Shown here: positions 25,284 to 33,902 of the stretch, one piece after another
Numbering within the stretch: position 1 is the stretch's first letter
How the letters are laid out: every line of letters begins with the position of its first letter
DNA from: Arcicella sp038230735
Lineage (GTDB): Bacteria > Bacteroidota > Bacteroidia > Cytophagales > Spirosomataceae
Assembly (NCBI GenBank): GCA_038230735.1
Contig: JBBRMR010000002.1
Span: 1 to 64,000, forward strand
Direction of reading: 5' to 3'
Length of the DNA stretch: 64,000 bases
Made by a program: the position numbers and the translations under genes
The notes under the pieces: model-generated
The model's database searches: none
What the model was told of the DNA's origin: nothing
What the model saw: the letters and a program-made list of their open reading frames with translations, nothing else

Positions 25284-25357
25284 GAAAGGAGTTAGGAAAA
25301 AGGGAGACAGGAGGTACGATTTTCGTATAGTCTGTCTCCCTCTTTCCTGTCTCCTTA
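25284..25357. terminator. Purine-rich inverted repeat between convergent genes
   Basis: GGAAAAAGGGAGACAG (25295-25310) pairs at 15 of 16 positions with CTGTCTCCCTCTTTCC (25332-25347). Outer pairing of GGAG with CTCC extends it. It separates yicC from the convergent T9SS gene and resembles the repeats at 3.34 and 50.85 kb. Confidence 0.75.
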
Positions 25358-28300
25358 CTCCACTTTGATAAGCCTTTTAAATAAAGTATTTCCATTCTCC
25401 ATCAAAATTGAAAGCAAAATCACCCCATTTTTTACACCCGATGCGTCCAATTCTACGTTATTCAAACCTTCCAAAACATCGTATTTCACATTCTTTAAGA
25501 GTGTCCCTTGGGCATCAACCAGTTTAAAATTTGCTACTTGGTTTTTGAGAGAATATAACCTCAACGTATATTTCCCATTGCTCGGATTGGGAAAAACTTC
25601 TTCCAAATAATCTTGATAAGCAATCTCCTCGCAACTTTGTCCTTCGGGGCAAACGGTATTGGGTTTACAGTTCAAATATCGTTGTTCGGGCGTGAATAAT
25701 TTGGTAATTGTTCCACCAAAACGAACGTATAATTGCTTGTCTTTCCCGTTTTTAAAGGAGTCTAAGGTCGATTTTGGCACGGCGAAACAAAATGATTTAT
25801 ACAGCAATTTATCACTTTGATAATTAAAGGCTAAATCCGTTCGATAACCCTTATTGGCGGGTGTAGAGCCAATTAATTGCTTATCCAAGTAAAAATCAAC
25901 CGTTATATTATCATCATAATTCTGACTATCAAACGCCCAACCTTTGATGCTACAACAGTTTACTGATTCCACCCAACCTCTGTATGTTGTCGGGGCAATT
26001 CTACCCGCAATATCGTTGGGGTCGTTGAAGGGTTTATCGGTATCAATCGGAACGTTGCAACCCACACAAGCCTGACCTTTTCCTTTCTGGATGACGTAAA
26101 AGTTCTTCGTAACACCCTGCCCCGAAACGGTCAATTTTCCGTACCGTGTTATCGTCTCTGGATTTGGTTCAATCCGAAGTCCAAACGAGCCATTATCAAG
26201 GTCTGTTACAGGGTCGGTGGTTATCCAATTGACATTTTTGGTGAGTTTCAATTTCACATTTGAAGCTACCACTACTCGGTATTCAGCCCCGACAAAAGTA
26301 ATAGTAGTTATAGAATCTGGCGAAACGGTTAAGTAGGGTTGTCCCACTCCTTTTTGAGCAATCGTTATACTTTTAGTCAAATTCCCTGCCGTTAGTGTAA
26401 CCTTCGCCTTACGAGTTCCCGTGTCTGGATTGGCAGTAATTTTTAGCATAAAAGAATTATTAAAACTCCCCGTATCGGCATTGACTGTCAGCCAATTAAC
26501 ATTTTTAATAATATTCCATCGGGTATTTGACGAAACCGAGATTTTATAATCCGTTGCTCTGGTCAAAACGTTAGTCAATGAATCGGGTGAAACAATTAGG
26601 CGATATTTTTGTCCGCATATTCCCGAACCCGTCCCCTCACAAGCGAGCGTTTTCAAATCGCCACTGTCCTCCAATAAAGTGCTGGTATTGGCAAATCGAG
26701 CATAAATCCTTTTGACTTGTCCAGATTTATACCAAGCCGAATCGGGCAAAACAAATGTGAATCCTCTGAAATTTGCTTTATTGGAATTGAAAGTTGTTAC
26801 CAAATCGGGGCGATTGCCCACGTTTGCTTGGGTTGTGCCAATTTTTATACTGTCCACATAAATATCGACTGTCTGGATTTCATCTAAATTTTTGGTATTA
26901 ATTGCCCAACCCGAAATTCTGTCGCAAGTAGAGATTTCAATCATGCCTTTTAGGTTATCAGCAGCTTTTGGTTTCATACCAACTTTCTGACAATCATTTG
27001 AATACGTTTCTTTAAAATTAGCGATTGAACCACAAGCCGATAAATCATTTTGGGTTAATTTGAAGGGTTTTCCCGTAATAAAACTTTCATCTAATATTAC
27101 TTTGACTGGTTTATCACCATTTACTTTTTTCAAATTTGCCCAATCTCTATATGAACGACAATCACTTTGGGGGTCAGATTTTTTGAAAGCACAGCCGCCA
27201 TCTTCCAATAATTCATAAACTGAACTTATCGTAGTACCGCAGGTTTCAATCTTTTCGACTTGCTGATTTCCTTTGATAAATTTATTGGTCATTCGTTGCA
27301 ACATTTCTCTATGTGCTTGATTATTAACGACATCAAAGGCAAAAGCACCCACCAACTTTGCTCCGTGCGTAAAGGCTTCTATGAAGTGTAATTCCTGCAA
27401 ATCGGTTCTATCTCTAAACGATTCCACTTCCATCATCACCCATTTATCGGGAAAATTAGTTCGGGCTACGTCCATAATAAAACGATGGTCTTGGTAGGGC
27501 GAACTGTTCATTTTCACGCCATCCGTTCCTTCGCCAATATCTTTGAAAGAAAATGAACCTCTTTGTACGCTGGGTTGGTCATTAATTGAACCATAATCAT
27601 TGACAACTTTCAAACGTGCATCGAAACCTTTAACGGTTTTCAAAAAGGCTTGTGAATAGTTTTTTAAGACAAAATGGCGGTAGGTGTACCAATCATTTCC
27701 CGCTTGTCCCAACAGAAAAACCGACCAATTAAATGACCCCGTTGGGCGAGGGGGTTCAATCGTATTGAAGCCCGTAAAAGTGTTGGCATAGCTTCCCCAA
27801 ATGTTTTTTAACTTCGTAAAATCATTGGCATATTTCACCCTTACCCATTCTCGAAACCCGTTTATCATAGATTGCGAATAGTCAAAAAGCGAAATTACCA
27901 CACCATCTAAACCCTTGGTTGTCGAAAAAGGGAAGCCAAATTCTTGTTCGGGTGTTATCACTGCGGATGCATAAATCACCTCCCCTGCATCCACGATTGC
28001 CTTATATCTTTGCAAAACTTCGAGTGTGAAATCTTGCATATCTTTAATGGTTTTGGCAGCCGATAAACTGGTAGTCATCATTTGCCCACAATCATCAAAA
28101 ACATCACAACCCGTATAACCAAAAGACTGCTGATGAACTCTTGCAACACCCTTAGCATCAAGCCCTAACATTCTTTCGGAAGCCTCAAATCCACTGCACG
28201 TTGGTACATTATTATTGAGTGGTTCACCCACAGTTTTATTGTTGCACCACGTAGCAAAAACGATTCGGAAACAGATTTTCATACCCCGCTGTCGAGCCAC

Positions 28301-28552
28301 TTTTATCTGATTATCATACTGTTCCCAAGGGTTGGTGGCACTCACTTTTTTACCCACAATCACATCACGACGGATACTGATAATAAAGGCATTCATTCCC
28401 AAATCCGCTGCTTTGTTGATGTCGTCCAACTGCGGATTTCGGTGTTCGAGATTGATTAATGAGAAAGCTAAATAACGTGGATTGTCTTGTGCAAATGTGA
28501 TATTAGCAATCAATAATAAAGCAAGCGGAATTAATAGTTTTTTGATGAACAT
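25355..28552 (-). CDS. Modular T9SS-exported glycosidase-like protein with BACON domains
   Basis: About 1065 residues. From the upstream reading at 28591 the parts are: signal peptide (14-35, so the start is taken at MFIKKLLIPL), a TIM-barrel GH42/beta-galactosidase-like region (38-430, with acidic candidates in ITPEQEFGF and MMEVESFRDR), a repeat module (548-650), two BACON domains (660-748, 750-838), a second copy of the repeat module (870-972), and a C-terminal T9SS sorting domain (about 998-1078, FPNPSNGKYTL). The two repeat modules share GWAx(3-5)N..DxxTVDxYxD and VPxS-like endings. It is probably a cell-surface polysaccharide hydrolase; the enzyme class is tentative. Confidence 0.75.
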   Translation of the reverse strand: MFIKKLLIPLALLLIANITFAQDNPRYLAFSLINLEHRNPQLDDINKAADLGMNAFIISIRRDVIVGKKVSATNPWEQYDNQIKVARQRGMKICFRIVFATWCNNKTVGEPLNNNVPTCSGFEASERMLGLDAKGVARVHQQSFGYTGCDVFDDCGQMMTTSLSAAKTIKDMQDFTLEVLQRYKAIVDAGEVIYASAVITPEQEFGFPFSTTKGLDGVVISLFDYSQSMINGFREWVRVKYANDFTKLKNIWGSYANTFTGFNTIEPPRPTGSFNWSVFLLGQAGNDWYTYRHFVLKNYSQAFLKTVKGFDARLKVVNDYGSINDQPSVQRGSFSFKDIGEGTDGVKMNSSPYQDHRFIMDVARTNFPDKWVMMEVESFRDRTDLQELHFIEAFTHGAKLVGAFAFDVVNNQAHREMLQRMTNKFIKGNQQVEKIETCGTTISSVYELLEDGGCAFKKSDPQSDCRSYRDWANLKKVNGDKPVKVILDESFITGKPFKLTQNDLSACGSIANFKETYSNDCQKVGMKPKAADNLKGMIEISTCDRISGWAINTKNLDEIQTVDIYVDSIKIGTTQANVGNRPDLVTTFNSNKANFRGFTFVLPDSAWYKSGQVKRIYARFANTSTLLEDSGDLKTLACEGTGSGICGQKYRLIVSPDSLTNVLTRATDYKISVSSNTRWNIIKNVNWLTVNADTGSFNNSFMLKITANPDTGTRKAKVTLTAGNLTKSITIAQKGVGQPYLTVSPDSITTITFVGAEYRVVVASNVKLKLTKNVNWITTDPVTDLDNGSFGLRIEPNPETITRYGKLTVSGQGVTKNFYVIQKGKGQACVGCNVPIDTDKPFNDPNDIAGRIAPTTYRGWVESVNCCSIKGWAFDSQNYDDNITVDFYLDKQLIGSTPANKGYRTDLAFNYQSDKLLYKSFCFAVPKSTLDSFKNGKDKQLYVRFGGTITKLFTPEQRYLNCKPNTVCPEGQSCEEIAYQDYLEEVFPNPSNGKYTLRLYSLKNQVANFKLVDAQGTLLKNVKYDVLEGLNNVELDASGVKNGVILLSILMENGNTLFKRLIKVE

Positions 28553-28761
28553 TTCGGTTGATTTTACGGTAATATACAAGTTAGCACCCAACAGGTAATT
28601 TATTGATGAAACGGTGTAAAAATTTGTGCCTAAAAAATATTCTTTTGCGATATTTGTAGATGAAAATAGATATATTTGAGTATAAAAATTATGATAAGTT
28701 TCTTATATCAATAATTACTGAGTACAACGATAGAATTCAACAAATTTCAAAACATAATAAA

Positions 28762-30507
28762 ATGCTTGATTTTCAGATAAAAGAACCCACAACCGTCTAT
28801 GATGTCGTCATTGTAGGCTCGGGTGCGGGTGGTGGAATGGCTGCCCATGAACTCACCAAAGCGGGTGCAAAAGTGTGCGTCTTGGAAGCAGGACAATATT
28901 TTGACCCCGCCGACCCTAAGTACATAACCCAGTTGAAAGCTCCGTGGGAATCTCCCCGCCGTGGGGCTAATTCAACCCGTGCATTTGGCGATTTTGATGC
29001 TGCTTACGGTGGTTGGCAGATTGACGGCGAACCTTATACCACCACAAAAGGCACAGAATTTAACTGGTTTCGTTCCAGAATGTTAGGCGGACGTACCAAT
29101 CACTGGGGACGAATTTCCCTTCGCTTCGGTCCTGATGATTTCAAGCGTAAATCCATTGATGGCTTGGGCGATGATTGGCCCATTGGTTATGATGACGTAA
29201 AGCCATACTATGATTATGTTGATAAATTGATTGGGGTTTTTGGCACAAATGAAGGAATGCATAACAATCCTGATGGATATTTCCTTCCTCCTCCCAAACC
29301 ACGTCTGCACGAATTAATGCTTCAACGAAGTAACAAAAAATTAGGCATCCCAACTATTCCCTCAAGACTATCAATTCTGACAAAAGCCATCAATAAAGAC
29401 CGTGGAGCTTGCTTTTATTGTAATCAATGCAGTAGAGCTTGTTTAGCTTACGCCGATTTTTCTTCCTCTTCGGTCTTAATGATTCCTGCCATCAAAACGG
29501 GTAATTGTACCCTCATAACGTATGCGATGGCTCGTGAAGTATTGACTGACCCCACAACGGGCTTGGCTTCGGGCGTATCTTACGTGGATACCGTAACGAT
29601 GACTGAAAAAACCGTGCGAGGCAAAATTGTCATCTTAGCAGCAAGTGCGGGAGAAACTGCTCGTTTATTATTAAATTCAAAATCAAGTCGTTTCCCGAAT
29701 GGTTTAGCTAATTCGAGTGGCATCGTAGGAAGATACATCAACGACTCAACGGGTGCATCACGCTCTGCCATTATTCCCGCTTTGTTCGACCGAAAACGTT
29801 ATAATGAAGACGGTGTAGGCGGAATGCACGTTTACACGCCGTGGTGGTTGGATAATAAAAAATTAGATTTCCCTCGTGGGTATCATATTGAATACGGTGG
29901 CGGGATGGGTATGCCAGCTTACGGTTTTGGTTGGGGCATTGAAGGAATTAATGAGAAACATCCCACTCGTGAAGGCATCAAAAAAGCTGCAGGAGGCTAC
30001 GGAGCATCCTTGAAAGAAGATTATCGAAGATTTTACGGAGCCTATATCGGTATGGCAGGTCGTGGCGAACCCGTGCCTGATTATAATAATTACTGTGAAA
30101 TAGACCCAACGGTGGTGGATAAATTTGGTATTCCAGTCCTGAGATTCAATTATACTTGGTCGGATTACGAAATCAAGCAAGCTAAGCACATGCAAGATAC
30201 TTTCGAGCAAATTATTCACGAAATTGGCGGGGTAGCATTAGGTGGAAAACCCGATGCAAAAACGAATTACGGTTTGGCAGAACCAGGCAAAATTATCCAC
30301 GAAGTGGGAACTGCCCGAATGGGAAATGACCCCAAAACGTCGGTGCTGAACAGTAATTGCCAAGCCCACGATGTCAAAAATCTGTTCGTAGCTGATGCCG
30401 CCCCATTTGTTTCACAGGGTGATAAAAATGCTACGTGGACGATTTTGGCACTATCAGCTCGTACTTCCAATTACATCATAGAGCAAAAGAAAACGGGTGT
30501 TCTATAA
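28762..30507 (+). CDS. GMC-family FAD oxidoreductase
   Basis: A 581-residue glucose-methanol-choline oxidoreductase. The FAD fold GSGAGGG is at residues 19-25. The mid-domain contains a Cys-rich CFYCNQCSRAC segment seen in the gluconate/sorbosone-dehydrogenase-like branch. The C-terminus has HEVGTARMG and an NxxVADAAPFVSQGDKNATWT stretch with the usual substrate-binding site. It forms a pair with the subunit 3 gene 21 bases downstream, so it probably oxidises a sugar or sugar acid in the periplasm and passes electrons to the respiratory chain. The ATG at 28762 is preferred; an in-frame ATG at 28660 would add 34 atypical residues. Confidence 0.88.
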   Translation: MLDFQIKEPTTVYDVVIVGSGAGGGMAAHELTKAGAKVCVLEAGQYFDPADPKYITQLKAPWESPRRGANSTRAFGDFDAAYGGWQIDGEPYTTTKGTEFNWFRSRMLGGRTNHWGRISLRFGPDDFKRKSIDGLGDDWPIGYDDVKPYYDYVDKLIGVFGTNEGMHNNPDGYFLPPPKPRLHELMLQRSNKKLGIPTIPSRLSILTKAINKDRGACFYCNQCSRACLAYADFSSSSVLMIPAIKTGNCTLITYAMAREVLTDPTTGLASGVSYVDTVTMTEKTVRGKIVILAASAGETARLLLNSKSSRFPNGLANSSGIVGRYINDSTGASRSAIIPALFDRKRYNEDGVGGMHVYTPWWLDNKKLDFPRGYHIEYGGGMGMPAYGFGWGIEGINEKHPTREGIKKAAGGYGASLKEDYRRFYGAYIGMAGRGEPVPDYNNYCEIDPTVVDKFGIPVLRFNYTWSDYEIKQAKHMQDTFEQIIHEIGGVALGGKPDAKTNYGLAEPGKIIHEVGTARMGNDPKTSVLNSNCQAHDVKNLFVADAAPFVSQGDKNATWTILALSARTSNYIIEQKKTGVL

Positions 30508-30528
30508 TACTCATCAAAAAATCAAACA

Positions 30529-31176
30529 ATGAAAAAGAGAGATTTTCTTAAAAATATAGGGCTATCATCGCTCGGAATGGCGGTGGTTGGCAATGACGCA
30601 TTGGCGGCTGAAATGTTGGATGGTCCAAGACCAAAACCCAAAGCAAAAGTGGTTTCGTCCACCGCAAAATATACGTATGGAAGAACCAAAGACGAAATAG
30701 AAAGGGATGCCCGACTGTTGGCAGAAAAATTTTATTCCGACCATGAGATGAAAACTATCACGGTGCTTTCGGATATCATTATTCCCGCCGATAAAATTTC
30801 GGGGAGTGCCTCACAATCGGGTGTACCAGCTTTTATTGAGTTTATTACCAAAGACAAATCCGAATTCAAAACTCCCATGCGTGGGGGCTTGCGATGGTTA
30901 GATTCAACTTCAATTAGGCTGTTTGGGAAAAACTTTGTGGATATTAGTTCCGCCCAACAAATTAGTATTGTAGATGAAATTGCTTATCCAAACAAAGCCA
31001 AAAAGGAATTTTCACAAGGAGTTGCATTCTTTTCGTTAATGCGAAATTTGACAGCATCAGGTTTTTATTCCTCCGAAATGGGACACAAAGACATGGATTA
31101 TCAAGGTAATAAACCCAACAGTTGGGAAGGTGTGCCTGATGAGGTTTTGAAACAACATGGGTTGAGTTATTCTTAG
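30529..31176 (+). CDS. Gluconate 2-dehydrogenase subunit 3 family protein
   Basis: A 215-residue protein with a twin-arginine-like leader that has only KR (MKKRDFLKNIGLSSLGMAVVG), then the gluconate-2-dehydrogenase subunit 3 domain (TITVLSDIIIPADKISGSASQSGVPAFIEFI..., LRWLDSTS, FFSLMRNLTASGFYSSEMGHKDMDYQGN). It partners the upstream GMC oxidoreductase and may carry it through the Tat system. A hairpin follows 19 bases after the stop. Confidence 0.9.
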   Translation: MKKRDFLKNIGLSSLGMAVVGNDALAAEMLDGPRPKPKAKVVSSTAKYTYGRTKDEIERDARLLAEKFYSDHEMKTITVLSDIIIPADKISGSASQSGVPAFIEFITKDKSEFKTPMRGGLRWLDSTSIRLFGKNFVDISSAQQISIVDEIAYPNKAKKEFSQGVAFFSLMRNLTASGFYSSEMGHKDMDYQGNKPNSWEGVPDEVLKQHGLSYS

Positions 31177-31194
31177 AAAATAATTCCATAAAGT

Positions 31195-31232
31195 AAAAGA
31201 GTCGGTGGTTTTAAAAACTCATCGACTCTTTT
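31195..31232 (+). terminator. Terminator after the GMC/subunit 3 operon
   Basis: AAAAGAGTCGGTG (31195-31207) pairs with CATCGACTCTTTT (31220-31232), with one G-T pair, and ends in a T-run. Confidence 0.85.
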
Positions 31233-31333
31233 GCATTATTTTCATTTCAAGTAAAAATTCATCAATTTTGGCTTTTCATAAAAGAAAAAGGCAATCGAAA
31301 AATCTTTCCATACTCTCAAAATTTATCTCTAAA

Positions 31334-33295
31334 ATGAATCCCCAAAAACTACTATTACTTATCACATTACTTGCAAATTCTCCTCTTTTTGCCCAAAGAC
31401 ACTATGCAGAAAAAATGGCACAAACCATCATGCAAACCTATCCAGATTCGATGGTGGTGATGAAATATGCCAGTCATTTGGAACAGGACAAGCAAATTCC
31501 TACGGGCATGACAGCTGACCAAGCTCAAAAAGCCCGCCCTGCCAACTGGAACTATGAAATGGGGGTAGTTTTTCAAGGTTTTGAACGGCTTTGGCGTACT
31601 TCAGGTGATGCTCGATACTTGGAATATATGCGTAGAATTGTGGATAAATTCATTACGCCAGAAGGAAATATTCGTACCTTCAAAATGGATGAATACAACT
31701 TAGATAACATTCCAACGGGTTGCCAATTGCTTACGCTTTATCAAACTTTTAATGATAAAAAATACAAACTCGCCGCCGATTTATTGTATAATCAATTAAG
31801 CGTTCAGCCCAGAAATAAAGTGGGTGGATTTTGGCATAAATTAAAATATCCAACGCAAATGTGGCTGGATGGCTTATATATGGCAGAACCTTTTTATGCT
31901 GAATATTCACTGATGACGGGTAATAATCAAAACTTTGATGACATTGCCAATCAATTTGTCTGGATGGAACGCTACGCTCGGGATGAAAAAACGGGTTTGC
32001 TTTATCATGGTTGGGACGAAAGTCGTCAGCAAAAATGGGCAAATCCTCAAACTGGTAAATCGCCCGAATTTTGGAGTCGTGCGATGGGTTGGTACATCAT
32101 GGGGTTAGTGGATGTCTTGGATTATTTCCCGAAAGACCATCCTCGCCGTGCTGAATTAATTGCCGTTTTGGAGCGTACTTCGGCAAGTATTGTGAAATAT
32201 CAAGATGCCTCATCGGGTGTTTGGTGGCAAGTAACTGACAAAGGTGGACAAGCGAGTAATTACTTGGAATCTTCGGGTTCTTCGATGTTTGTTTACGGTT
32301 TGGCAAAAGCCGTTCGGATGGGTTATATTAGCGATTCTTATTTGCAAGCTATTAAAAAAGGCTATGATGGATTAATTAAAAACTTCATCGAAACTGATAC
32401 AAAAGGTAATGTTCACCTGACAAAAGCGGTTGGCGGAGCAGGTTTGGGTGGCACTCCATACCGTGACGGAACGTATGATTATTACGTAAAAGAACCCACC
32501 CGAAGCGATGACTTGAAAGCAACGGGACCGTTTATGGAGGCTTGTATTGAAGTGGAATTATTGAATAATTTTTCCATCGGAAAAGGTAAAAATGTTATGC
32601 TTGATAATTATTTTAATAACGAATATAAAAAAGACAATGGACTGAAATTTCACTATACTTGGGAAGACCGTTTTGATTCTGGATTTCAATGGTTCGGCAG
32701 CATTTTCAATGATTTTGGAGCAAAAACTTCCACTTTGAGGGAAGCACCAACGGTTAAAAATCTCAAATCAGCGGATGTGTATATCATCGTAGACCCCGAT
32801 TCTAAGAAAGAAACTACCAATCCTAATTACGTTAATAGCACTGATATTCAAGAGATTAGCGATTGGGTAAAAGCGGGAGGAACCTTGGTAATGATGGCAA
32901 ATGATACCTCAAACTGTGAGATTCCTCATTTTAATGAATTAGCAAAAGCCTTCGGAATTGAGTTTACTACCAAAAATCGTAACATGGTGCAAGGTGTACA
33001 ATTTGAACAAGGACGTTTGGATATTCCTGTGAATAATGAGGTTTTCAAAAATACGAAATCTATCTATGTAAAAGAATTAGCAACGCTTGCCTTGAAAGCA
33101 CCCGCAACTTCCATTTTGACGGATAAAGGTGATGTAATTATTGCCATTGCCAACGTTGGGAAAGGACGAGTTTTTGCCATTGGCGACCCGTGGCTTTATA
33201 ACGAATACGTAAATGCTCACAGCATTCCGATGAGTTTTGAAAATTTTAATGCCGCCAGAGATTTGGCGAAATGGTTATTACAAGGGAAGAAATAA
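31334..33295 (+). CDS. GH105/GH88 unsaturated rhamnogalacturonyl hydrolase
   Basis: A 653-residue exported enzyme. The signal peptide is MNPQKLLLLITLLANSPLFAQ. The alpha/alpha-barrel GH105 domain (about 60-375) has WNYEMGVVFQGFERLW, MWLDGLYMAEPFYAEY, and RAMGWYIMGLVDVLD with conserved acidic residues. It removes unsaturated galacturonyl ends from pectin fragments. A C-terminal domain (about 400-653) has a DUF4350-like beta/alpha fold (ADVYIIVDPDSKKE, WVKAGGTLVMMANDT) of unknown role. The start at 31334 is chosen because the preceding 43 residues are not signal-like. It is followed seven bases later by an epimerase gene. Confidence 0.9.
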   Translation: MNPQKLLLLITLLANSPLFAQRHYAEKMAQTIMQTYPDSMVVMKYASHLEQDKQIPTGMTADQAQKARPANWNYEMGVVFQGFERLWRTSGDARYLEYMRRIVDKFITPEGNIRTFKMDEYNLDNIPTGCQLLTLYQTFNDKKYKLAADLLYNQLSVQPRNKVGGFWHKLKYPTQMWLDGLYMAEPFYAEYSLMTGNNQNFDDIANQFVWMERYARDEKTGLLYHGWDESRQQKWANPQTGKSPEFWSRAMGWYIMGLVDVLDYFPKDHPRRAELIAVLERTSASIVKYQDASSGVWWQVTDKGGQASNYLESSGSSMFVYGLAKAVRMGYISDSYLQAIKKGYDGLIKNFIETDTKGNVHLTKAVGGAGLGGTPYRDGTYDYYVKEPTRSDDLKATGPFMEACIEVELLNNFSIGKGKNVMLDNYFNNEYKKDNGLKFHYTWEDRFDSGFQWFGSIFNDFGAKTSTLREAPTVKNLKSADVYIIVDPDSKKETTNPNYVNSTDIQEISDWVKAGGTLVMMANDTSNCEIPHFNELAKAFGIEFTTKNRNMVQGVQFEQGRLDIPVNNEVFKNTKSIYVKELATLALKAPATSILTDKGDVIIAIANVGKGRVFAIGDPWLYNEYVNAHSIPMSFENFNAARDLAKWLLQGKK

Positions 33296-33302
33296 AATAA
33301 AT

Positions 33303-33701
33303 ATGCAACACATTGAACACATCGGCATTGCCGTAAAAAACTTAGAATTTTCAAACGATTTATTCACAAAACTCTTAGGTTCAGCCCCTTACAAACAAGA
33401 AGGTGTTGAATCAGAAGGCGTAATGACCTCTTTTTTCCAAACGGGACAAACCAAAATTGAATTATTAGAAGCCACCAATCCAGATAGTCCGATTGCCAAA
33501 TTTATTGAGAAAAAAGGCGAAGGCATCCATCACATTGCCTTTGAAGTAGTAGATATTATTTCCGAAATGGAAAGGCTAAAATCGGAAGGATTTGTATTAC
33601 TGAATGAAGTTCCCAAAAAAGGGGCGGATAACAAATTGGTGTGTTTTCTTCATCCGAAGGGTACGAATTCGGTGTTGGTAGAGCTTTGTCAGAGTGTTTG
33701 A
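33303..33701 (+). CDS. mce: Methylmalonyl-CoA epimerase-type VOC protein
   Basis: A 132-residue vicinal-oxygen-chelate fold protein of the methylmalonyl-CoA epimerase type. Metal-binding residues are His3/His6 in MQHIEHIGIAVKN, Gln in the FFQTGQTKIELLE strand, His in EGIHHIAFEV and Glu in SVLVELCQS. It interconverts R- and S-methylmalonyl-CoA. The ATG at 33303 gives the normal family start, and earlier in-frame codons are inside the GH105 gene. No mutase is next to it. Confidence 0.9.
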   Translation: MQHIEHIGIAVKNLEFSNDLFTKLLGSAPYKQEGVESEGVMTSFFQTGQTKIELLEATNPDSPIAKFIEKKGEGIHHIAFEVVDIISEMERLKSEGFVLLNEVPKKGADNKLVCFLHPKGTNSVLVELCQSV

Positions 33702-33707
33702 TGTGCT

Positions 33708-33770
33708 TGTCATTGCGAATACGCTTTTTTGCGTGTGAAGTAATGATACATAATATTCTATTCTATAAAA
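33708..33770. repeat. Degenerate 'gtcattgcga' repeat
   Basis: TGTCATTGCGAATACGC is followed by GCGTGTGAAGTAATGATAC, which can form an imperfect stem. It has the wording of common bacterial intergenic repeats. I see no other gene in the 201 bases between 33701 and 33903 apart from a likely leader. Confidence 0.45.
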
Positions 33771-33902
33771 ATAATTATTCTAATGCAACCCTTCTCTCCC
33801 TCAGTTACGTCTAAGCTACAAAAGACCCTAATTTCATCGTCTTCATTTTCCTAAATCTAAAAATACAATGCCCATAATTTGGTCAAAAAAACTTATACAA
33901 TT

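Noticed and set aside
28660..28761. N-terminal extension of the GMC oxidoreductase
   Set aside because: It lacks a signal peptide or conserved motif; the FAD fold starts soon after the second ATG.
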